Assembly: GCA_035604635.1 (NCBI GenBank)
Contig: DATNIC010000103.1
Span: 1 to 30,702 of the forward strand
DNA length: 30,702 nucleotides
Reading direction: 5' to 3'
Origin: DATNIC01 sp035604635
GTDB taxonomy: Bacteria; Vulcanimicrobiota; Vulcanimicrobiia; Vulcanimicrobiales; Vulcanimicrobiaceae
The notes under the pieces were generated by a model. That model ran no database searches, was not told the DNA's origin, and saw nothing but the letters and a program-made list of their open reading frames with translations. This document shows, in pieces, positions 15,815 through 21,527 of this stretch (position 1 is its first letter; every line of letters begins with the position of its first letter). The position numbers and the translations under genes are program-made.

Positions 15815-16543
15815 TTAGGCAAAACGCTTGCGGAGGAATGCTTGGACGCGGTCCCAAGCGTCCGCGATCTCGCGCAGGGTCACCGACGCGACGCCTTCCC
15901 GGAAGAACGAATGGCCGACGGTGGGATAGACCTGAACATCGAAGCGCTTTCCTTCGTCCGTCAACCGCGAGGTGATCGTCGCGATGTCATTGCTGGTTAT
16001 TTGTTCGTCGAGTCCCCCGAAGACGAGCAACAGCGGGGCGCGGATCGCTTTTGCGTCGGTAATCGGCGCGGGCTCTCCGCTCGGCATCGTGTCGTCGATG
16101 CTCTGTCCATAAAAGACAACCGCGCCGCGGATCCCCGGGAGCGTCGCAGTTATGAACGCTACGGTCCCGCCGAATCCGAAGCCCCATGTCGCGATCTTGC
16201 CGAAATCGACGAACTCTTGCTCGTTGAGCCAATCGCGCGCTGCAGCGACGTCGTGCCGTAAGCCCTCCTTCGTGACCGTTCTGAGCGCCTGGTTTCCGCG
16301 CTGGCGCCCCTCCGGCGAGAACTCCTGACGGTACTGCGGATGCGTCCGGTAGAAATAATTGATAGCAAGTCCCACAAACCCCGCGCTGGCTACCAGGTCG
16401 GTGACGCGGCGCATCTCGTCGTCGAAACCGTATATGCCTTCCAGGACGATGACCGCCGGGGCCGGTTTTGCGCGTTCCGGCGCGGCGAGGTAGCACTCCA
16501 TAGGGTTGCCGTCGACATCGATGATCAGCTCGCGAGACTGCAT
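15815..16543 (-). CDS. dienelactone hydrolase-fold protein, 242 aa, nucleophile position occupied by Gly
   Basis: An alpha/beta hydrolase of the dienelactone hydrolase family: it starts with IDVDGNPMECYLAAPERAKPAPAVIVLEGIYG, the usual first strands and the family glutamate. The nucleophile elbow, normally G-x-C-x-G or G-x-S-x-G, reads W-G-F-G123-F-G-G; the codon is GGA. The acid (GGLDEQI) and histidine (TVGHSFF) of the triad are present. It therefore has no normal nucleophile and may be inactive, a binding protein, or use a different chemistry. The start has AGAGGT about six bases upstream. It has no signal peptide and lies divergent from the egtD gene, with 244 bases between them. Confidence 0.9.
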   Translation of the reverse strand: MQSRELIIDVDGNPMECYLAAPERAKPAPAVIVLEGIYGFDDEMRRVTDLVASAGFVGLAINYFYRTHPQYRQEFSPEGRQRGNQALRTVTKEGLRHDVAAARDWLNEQEFVDFGKIATWGFGFGGTVAFITATLPGIRGAVVFYGQSIDDTMPSGEPAPITDAKAIRAPLLLVFGGLDEQITSNDIATITSRLTDEGKRFDVQVYPTVGHSFFREGVASVTLREIADAWDRVQAFLRKRFA

Positions 16544-16588
16544 ATGGACCTCTGTTTTGAAGGCGCTCCGAGCCTAGCTCTCCGCGCC

Positions 16589-16611
16589 CCCCAAGCGTTT
16601 CACGCTTGGGG
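16589..16611. repeat. perfect 9-bp hairpin with a 5-nt loop
   Basis: CCCCAAGCG and CGCTTGGGG flank the loop TTTCA. It is a strong GC-rich stem in the 244-base region between the dienelactone hydrolase-like gene and egtD. No gene ends here, so it is not an obvious terminator. It could be part of a structured leader or small RNA; the following sequence up to 16670 can also close it with CGCGCC (16583-16588) against GGCGCG (16665-16670). Confidence 0.6.
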
Positions 16612-16670
16612 CCCCCAGGGCTCACGCGCGCTCGCGGCTTGCCTTCAGAGTTCGATTCCCCGAGGGCGCG

Positions 16671-16691
16671 CTTAAGAACTGTTATCTTAAG
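16671..16691. repeat. CTTAAG pair forming a small hairpin
   Basis: The hexamer CTTAAG occurs twice, at 16671-16676 and 16686-16691, separated by nine bases. It is self-complementary, so it can pair as a six-bp stem or act as two copies of one protein-binding site. It lies about 100 bases before the egtD start. I cannot tell a binding site from a hairpin. Confidence 0.4.
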
Positions 16692-16707
16692 GAAGGTTCA
16701 AGATATT

Positions 16708-16758
16708 CATACCCCGGAGCGCATCCAAAGGGTGCAGTCCGAGCGTTCCCGGGGTATG
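16708..16758. repeat. 10-bp perfect inverted repeat in the egtD leader
   Basis: CATACCCCGG (16708-16717) and CCGGGGTATG (16749-16758) enclose 31 bases. The loop itself has a short complementarity (GCATCC against GGTGC, with a bulge), so a two-level stem is possible. It ends 29 bases before the egtD start. The position and perfect arms make it a good candidate for a regulatory leader structure or operator. I do not recognise it as a known riboswitch. Confidence 0.6.
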
Positions 16759-16787
16759 GACACGGCGGGGGACTTGCGAATATCTAT

Positions 16788-17780
16788 ATGCCGATCGTAG
16801 CTTCGGATCGAATCACTTTGCTTCAGGATTCTCGGTCGGCCAGGGTCGCCACGTTCGCCGAAGACGTCCGCGCGGGTTTGAGCGGGAAGCCCAAACGCCT
16901 GGCCCCCAAGTATTTCTACGACGAACTCGGGTCGGCATTGTTCGAGGCGATCTGCAAGCTGCCCGAATACTACGTGACGCGCGCCGAGAGCGAGATCTTC
17001 GAGCGGCACGCGGACGAGATCATCGCATCGGTCGGCGGCCCGTTGGAGCTCGTCGAGTTGGGGAGCGGGAGCGCGGTGAAGACGCGGCTCCTGATCGAGA
17101 AGATCCTGGCGCGTCAGCCGCGTCTGCGCTACCACCCGATCGACATCTCTTCCGATGCGCTCGTCGCGTCCGCGAACTTCCTCACCGACGCGCATCCCGG
17201 GCTCTCGGTTCGTGCGTACGCGTACGACTACGTCTCGCTTTTCGATTCGACGGCATTGGTCACGCTGGGACAGACGTTGGTCTTGTTCCTCGGTTCGAAT
17301 ATCGGGAACTACGACCCGCTGCCGGCCGCGCAGCTGCTCCGATCGGTCGGCCGAAACTTGAAGCCGAGCGATGCCATCCTGCTCGGCGTCGATTTGAAGA
17401 AGCCGATCGAGGTGCTGGAAGCCGCCTACGATGATCCGACCGGCGTTACGGCCGCCTTCAACAAGAATATCCTGGGCCGCATCAATCGCGAGCTCGGCGG
17501 GGCCTTCGATCTGAACGCGTTCGCGCACGAGGTGCACTACACGCCCGTTCGCGGGTCGGTCGACTCGTTTCTCGTGTCGCAGCGGCGCCAGTCGGTTCGA
17601 ATCGAAGCGCTCGATCTCACCGTCGCGTTTGCGGCCGGCGAGTCGATCCACACGGAATCCTCGTACAAGTTCTCGCTTGGCGATATCGAACGTCTCTCGC
17701 ATGGCACAGGATTCTCGCTCGACCGCACCTGGATGGACGAGCAGCGGCGATTCGCGGTGCACCTCCTCGTCAAGAACTGA
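16788..17780 (+). CDS. egtD: L-histidine N-alpha-methyltransferase (EgtD-type), 330 aa
   Basis: Adds three methyl groups to histidine with S-adenosylmethionine to make hercynine, the betaine precursor of ergothioneine. The family N-terminus is clear (YFYDELGSALFEAICKLPEYYVTRAESEIF). The SAM loop is ELGSGS at residues 90-95, followed by PIDISS. The substrate-pocket motif FLGSNIGNYDP corresponds to the G-S-x-I-G-N of EgtD, with the histidine-binding asparagine. Near the C-terminus, TESSYKF matches the position of the E-x-S pair that holds the substrate amine in mycobacterial EgtD. Length is normal. No ribosome site is visible before the ATG, and a hairpin-rich leader precedes it. The following gene starts inside its end. 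EgtB, EgtA and EgtE are not in the window. Confidence 0.93.
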   Translation: MPIVASDRITLLQDSRSARVATFAEDVRAGLSGKPKRLAPKYFYDELGSALFEAICKLPEYYVTRAESEIFERHADEIIASVGGPLELVELGSGSAVKTRLLIEKILARQPRLRYHPIDISSDALVASANFLTDAHPGLSVRAYAYDYVSLFDSTALVTLGQTLVLFLGSNIGNYDPLPAAQLLRSVGRNLKPSDAILLGVDLKKPIEVLEAAYDDPTGVTAAFNKNILGRINRELGGAFDLNAFAHEVHYTPVRGSVDSFLVSQRRQSVRIEALDLTVAFAAGESIHTESSYKFSLGDIERLSHGTGFSLDRTWMDEQRRFAVHLLVKN

Positions 17781-18501
17781 CCCGCGCCCGCTCGTTGGCG
17801 TAACGCATTCCCGCGACCGGAACGCGGCGGGCGAGATCATCGACGAACCCACGGCGTACGTCGCGGCGCTCGAGCGTCATGGTGCGCGCGCCGAACCGCT
17901 CGACAACGACCCGGCGCGTCTGGACGAGTACCTGGAGCGGCTCGACGGGATCGTGGTGAGCGGCGGCCTTGACGTCGATCCGGCGCGTTATGGCGGGACG
18001 CGCGATCGGAGGGTCGACCCGCCCAATCCCGCCCGCGATGCGTTCGAGATCGCGCTCGTTCGCTCAGCGCGCGCGCGCGAAATCCCGCTGCTCGGAATCT
18101 GCCGGGGGCTGCAAATCGTCAACGTCGCTTTCGGCGGGACGCTGTTCGAGCATATCGACGGACATCGCGCGCCGCGCGAACGCGCCGGCACGGAGCGCTT
18201 CGGGTACTTAGCCGGCCACGACGTCGGGTTGGGCAATGGAAAGCTGCGCGAGCTGATCGGCGCGGACTCCGTGATCACGAACTCGCTGCATCATCAAGCG
18301 GTCCGGGCCGTCGCGGGCGATCTCACCGCCGTCGGACGCACGCCGGACGGCGTCATCGAAGCGCTCGAAGCGCGCTTCGAGCATCCGTTCTTTCTTGCAG
18401 TGCAGTGGCATCCGGAGCTTCTGCCGGAAGACGACGCGACGGCGCAGCGCCTGTTCGGCGGACTCGTCTCAGCGGCGAGACGCGCGCTCGATCGCGCGTA
18501 G
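17701..18501 (+). CDS. class I glutamine amidotransferase-type gamma-glutamyl hydrolase (peptidase C26, PuuD-like)
   Basis: Hydrolyses gamma-glutamyl amide bonds. The conserved start of the family, RPLVGVTHS, lies just after the stop of egtD, and the C26 features follow: the loop VVSGGLDVDPARY, the nucleophile elbow LGICRGLQIVNVAFGG with the cysteine, and the catalytic histidine pair in FLAVQWHPEL with glutamate two after it. The only canonical in-frame start is ATG at 17701, inside egtD, giving 26 residues of unfamily-like sequence before RPLVG; no ATG, GTG or TTG lies between. It overlaps egtD by 80 bases in a different frame and overlaps the convergent permease gene by 33 bases at its end. 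PuuD degrades gamma-glutamyl-GABA; beside EgtD the substrate could be gamma-glutamyl-hercynylcysteine sulfoxide, as for EgtC. Confidence 0.88.
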   Translation: MAQDSRSTAPGWTSSGDSRCTSSSRTDPRPLVGVTHSRDRNAAGEIIDEPTAYVAALERHGARAEPLDNDPARLDEYLERLDGIVVSGGLDVDPARYGGTRDRRVDPPNPARDAFEIALVRSARAREIPLLGICRGLQIVNVAFGGTLFEHIDGHRAPRERAGTERFGYLAGHDVGLGNGKLRELIGADSVITNSLHHQAVRAVAGDLTAVGRTPDGVIEALEARFEHPFFLAVQWHPELLPEDDATAQRLFGGLVSAARRALDRA

Positions 18502-19080
18502 GACCACGTCCGCGCAGATCGCAAGGCCGCCTGCGGCGATGCTGCCGGCGATGATCTTCTCCGAATTGTCCTGCTGGATGCCCGCAAAGAGCAACGTGCC
18601 CAGCCCGCCCGCGTTGATCCACGCCGCAATGCTCGCGATCGCGATCAGCGAAACGAGCGCGAGACGGACGCCGCCGAGCATGACGGGGAGCGCCAGCGGC
18701 AGCTCGACGTGAAAGAACGTCTGCGTTGCCGTCATGCCGAGGCCTCGCGCCGCGTCTCGCTGCGCCGGGTCGACCGAGCGTAGCCCGGCGACGATGTTGC
18801 GGACGAGGATCATCTGCGCATAGGCCGCGAGCGCGGTGACGGCGGTGGGGTAGCCGAGCCCGAGAAAGGGGACGAGCAAAGCCAATAACGCCAAGCTCGG
18901 GACCGTGTAGATCGCGCCGAGGACGCCGAGGATCGCCGTGCCGGCGCGTTCCTTACGCGTTGCGAAGATGCCCAACGGGATCGCGATTGCGAGCGCGATC
19001 CCGAGGGAAACGAAGGTCAGCGAGAGATGCTGCAGCAGCAGGGTGCCGACGAGCGCCGGATGCTCCAAGAGATATTTCAT
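18469..19080 (-). CDS. osmoprotectant-type ABC transporter permease, 203 aa (distal)
   Basis: Integral membrane subunit of a betaine-type importer of the OpuC/YehW class. About five to six helices are visible (LTFVSLGIALAIAIPLGIFA; AILGVLGAIYTVPSLALLALLVPFL; AVTALAAYAQMILVRNIVAGL; PVMLGGVRLALVSLIAIASIAAWI; KIIAGSIAAGGLAICADVV). The EAA-like coupling loop reads ARGLGMTATQTFFHVELPLALPV. It is the last gene of a four-gene operon and its start overlaps the stop of the ATPase (ATGA). Its 3' end runs 33 bases into the end of the gamma-glutamyl hydrolase gene on the other strand. Both permeases of the operon are of the short, stand-alone type. Confidence 0.9.
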   Translation of the reverse strand: MKYLLEHPALVGTLLLQHLSLTFVSLGIALAIAIPLGIFATRKERAGTAILGVLGAIYTVPSLALLALLVPFLGLGYPTAVTALAAYAQMILVRNIVAGLRSVDPAQRDAARGLGMTATQTFFHVELPLALPVMLGGVRLALVSLIAIASIAAWINAGGLGTLLFAGIQQDNSEKIIAGSIAAGGLAICADVVLRAIERASRR

Positions 19081-20069
19081 CCGGCACTCGCGAGGGCGCG
19101 CCGGACGTCGTCGAACGCAATCGTCCCGACGCTTACGCCGCCGTCGAGGACTTCGAGGCGATCGACATCCTCAAGCATCATGTTGAGCGCTTCGCGCAGC
19201 GACGCGTTCGCATCGATCGGCGGGCCGGCCGGATCGGCGCGCGCCGGTCGCATTGCGTCACGGACGCGGAGGAGCCCCAGACGCCGGACGACGTCGCGTG
19301 CATCGAGTAATTCGGCGACGAAGGGTGTCGCCGGATGCGTCAGCATGCGTAAGGGCGTGTCGTCCTGCACCACGCGGCCCTCGTTCATCACGACGATGTG
19401 ATCGGCGACCCGCAGGGCTTCGTCGACGTCGTGCGTGACGAAGACGATCGTCGTCCCCAGCGCTCGGTGGATTGCGACCGTCTCGTCTTGAAGCGCCAAA
19501 CGCACGATCGCATCGACCGCGCCGAAGGGCTCGTCCATCAATAGGATAGCCGGATGCGCCGCCAAGGCGCGCGCGACGCCGACCCGTTGCTGCTCGCCGC
19601 CGGAGAGTTCACGCGGGCGGCGAGCACGGTAGCGTTCCGGGTCGAGCCTGACTAGGCGAAGGAGCTCGTCGACGCGCTGCGCGATCCGCTCGCGTTCCCA
19701 CCGCAAGAGTTCCGGGACGACGGCGATGTTCTGCGCGATGGTCATGTGCGGGAAGAGGCCGACCGCTTGGATCACGTATCCGATGCTGCGGCGCAACTCG
19801 ACCGGGTCGACGTCGCGGACGTTGACGCCGTCGACGCTGATCGTCCCCGACTGCGGCTCGACGAGCCGGTTGAACGTGCGCAGCAGCGTGCTCTTTCCGC
19901 AGCCCGAGGGCCCGAGCAGGACGACGAAGCGCCCGCCTTCGATCGTGAGGTCGACCCCGGCGACGGCGTCGCGCGATTGCCCCTCATAACGCACATGCAC
20001 GCCGCGCGCTTGGATCGATGCGCCGGTTTCAGCCAAGTTTATGTTGCTCGATGAACTCGTGCGCGACAT
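19077..20069 (-). CDS. osmoprotectant-type ABC transporter ATPase with C-terminal CBS-like part, 330 aa
   Basis: Drives import of a quaternary amine. Walker A is GPSGCGKST (53-61), the Q-loop QAVGLFPHMT, signature LSGGEQQ (155-161), Walker B ILLMDEP (175-181) and H-loop H213. After residue 255 there is a CBS-like segment (LRVRDAMRPARADPAGPPID, SLREALNMML, DRLEVLDGG), as in OpuCA and EgtV. Two starts are possible. ATG at 20069 gives MSRTSSSSNINLAETGA and overlaps the binding-protein gene by 41 bases; a TTG at 20036 (LAETGA) overlaps it by only eight and removes residues that look like a frame-shadow. The second is at least as likely. The ATPase lies between the binding protein and the second permease. 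Confidence 0.93.
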   Translation of the reverse strand: MSRTSSSSNINLAETGASIQARGVHVRYEGQSRDAVAGVDLTIEGGRFVVLLGPSGCGKSTLLRTFNRLVEPQSGTISVDGVNVRDVDPVELRRSIGYVIQAVGLFPHMTIAQNIAVVPELLRWERERIAQRVDELLRLVRLDPERYRARRPRELSGGEQQRVGVARALAAHPAILLMDEPFGAVDAIVRLALQDETVAIHRALGTTIVFVTHDVDEALRVADHIVVMNEGRVVQDDTPLRMLTHPATPFVAELLDARDVVRRLGLLRVRDAMRPARADPAGPPIDANASLREALNMMLEDVDRLEVLDGGVSVGTIAFDDVRRALASAG

Positions 20070-20916
20070 CCGCCGGTTCGCGTTTTAAGGGACCGTCGAT
20101 CGATTCGTTGAGTCTTCTCATCACGTCGTCGGTCAAGAGCGGCGCGAGCCTGTCGAGAGCATCGGCTATTCCCGGATACTTCGCGAGCGCTGAATTGCGG
20201 ACGACGGGAGCGGCTTGATAAGTCGGCCATACGTGCTTGTCGTCGACGAAGACGTAGAGGTTGTCGGCAGCAATCGCGCCGTCGGTCCCGAAGGCGACGA
20301 CGACGTCGACGTCACCGTGCTGGAGCGCTTTGTATTTGAGCCCGATGTCGAGCAGTCGAACGCTCTTAAATACGAAGCCGCCGTACGCTTGCTGCAGGCC
20401 CGGCAAACCGTCGGGACGCTTGACGAACTCGGGGATCGCCCCGAGCCGCAGCTGCGGCGCCGCCTTGCTTAGATCGCTGAGCGTCTCGATGTGAAGGTGC
20501 GATCGGATCGCTTGCGTCGTTGCGAGCGCTTGCGTGTCGTTCATCGGCGCAGGCGCCAGCCAGGTCAGTTGATACTTGTCGGCATACTCGCGTTTGACCG
20601 TGGCATAGATCTCCCGCGCATCGCGCAGCGGCGGGCGGCCGAGGACGACGAGCAGCGCCGTACCCGTATACTCGGGATAGAGATCGATCTCTCCGCGCTG
20701 CAGCGCCGCCATCGCGATCTGCGTGCCGCCGAGGTTGAGTTTTCGCGTGACGGGCATCCCGTGCCGCTCGAGGACTTGCGCGTAGAGCTCGCCCAAAAGC
20801 AGTTCCTCCGTAAAGTTCTTTGACCCGACGGTGATCGAAGTTCCGCCGCGAGCGCAGCCCGCGAGCGGCGCGCATGCAAGGAGGCCCAGCGCGCGACGGC
20901 GTGCGATGCGGGCCAT
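20029..20916 (-). CDS. osmoprotectant-type substrate-binding lipoprotein, 295 aa
   Basis: Type II solute-binding protein of the OpuAC/OsmF family that binds trimethylammonium compounds. A lipobox is present (PLAGC, cysteine at residue 21). The mature N-terminus TSITVGSKNFTEELLLGELYAQVLERHGM is the signature of the OpuC/OsmF/EgtU group. GEIDLYPEYTGTA follows, with the tyrosine of the aromatic cage, and later aromatic residues (YGGFVFKSV, VWPTYQ) could complete the cage. Unlike EgtU of Streptococcus pneumoniae, the binding protein is separate from the permease. Its start overlaps the stop of the proximal permease by one base (TGATG), so the operon order is permease, binding protein, ATPase, permease. 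Ligand unknown: glycine betaine, choline, hercynine or ergothioneine are all possible. Confidence 0.92.
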   Translation of the reverse strand: MARIARRRALGLLACAPLAGCARGGTSITVGSKNFTEELLLGELYAQVLERHGMPVTRKLNLGGTQIAMAALQRGEIDLYPEYTGTALLVVLGRPPLRDAREIYATVKREYADKYQLTWLAPAPMNDTQALATTQAIRSHLHIETLSDLSKAAPQLRLGAIPEFVKRPDGLPGLQQAYGGFVFKSVRLLDIGLKYKALQHGDVDVVVAFGTDGAIAADNLYVFVDDKHVWPTYQAAPVVRNSALAKYPGIADALDRLAPLLTDDVMRRLNESIDGPLKREPADVAHEFIEQHKLG

Positions 20917-21509
20917 CAGCGGGCAAGCCGCCGGCCGAGGGCCGATAAGCTGTATTCAGTCGCGAGCGCGAGGACCGCGACGGAGAGTCCTCCCTCCAAC
21001 AACGCGCCTGTGTCGTTGTTGGCGAGCCCGTTGACGACGTATTCGCCCAATCCGCCGCCGCCGATGAACGCGGCGAGCGTCGCGCTCGCTATGACTTCGA
21101 CCGCCGCGGTCCGCACCCCGGCGAAAACGATCGGCATCGCGAGCGGCCACTCGACGCGGTTGCGAATCTGCGCGCGCGTCATTCCGACCGCCTGCGCAGC
21201 TTCGAGCACGGTAGCAGCGACTGAGCGCAAGCCGAGGTCAGTGTTGACGACGATCGGCGGGATCGCGAGGACGGCGAGCGCGACGAGCGCAGGTCGAAAT
21301 CCGAGTCCCAAATAGGGTAGCGCGAGCGTTAGGATCGCCAGACTTGGGATGACGCGGACGACGTTAACGGTTCCTAAAGAAAATGTGCGCAATGTGCGAT
21401 TGCGGGCAGCCGAGGCGCCCAGCGGTATCCCGACGGCGAGCGCTACGACCAGGGCCGAGACGGAAAGTGCGATGTGTGCTCCGATGTGAGCCATGAGGTC
21501 GGCTAGCAT
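20916..21509 (-). CDS. osmoprotectant-type ABC transporter permease, 197 aa (proximal)
   Basis: First gene of the importer operon. Hydrophobic helices: IALSVSALVVALAVGIPLGA; LGTVNVVRVIPSLAILTLAL; PALVALAVLAIPPIVVNTDL; PIVFAGVRTAAVEVIASATLAAFI; GGLSVAVLALATEYSLSAL. The coupling loop reads AVGMTRAQIRNRVEWPLAMPI. Two permeases of similar size suggest a heterodimeric channel as in OpuC. Its ATG lies only 18 bases from the ATG of the divergent polyphosphate kinase gene, so the promoters of the two must overlap or lie inside each other's coding region. Confidence 0.9.
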   Translation of the reverse strand: MLADLMAHIGAHIALSVSALVVALAVGIPLGASAARNRTLRTFSLGTVNVVRVIPSLAILTLALPYLGLGFRPALVALAVLAIPPIVVNTDLGLRSVAATVLEAAQAVGMTRAQIRNRVEWPLAMPIVFAGVRTAAVEVIASATLAAFIGGGGLGEYVVNGLANNDTGALLEGGLSVAVLALATEYSLSALGRRLAR

Positions 21510-21527
21510 GCGGCGAATCCGGGGGAG

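Noticed and set aside
16583..16671. Intact tRNA gene (suggested by T-loop-like and anticodon-arm-like segments)
   Set aside because: No layout gives a normal D-arm, T-stem and variable loop: the distance from anticodon arm to T-loop is about 40 bases and the T-stem has two A-C mismatches. It is reported only as a possible relic.
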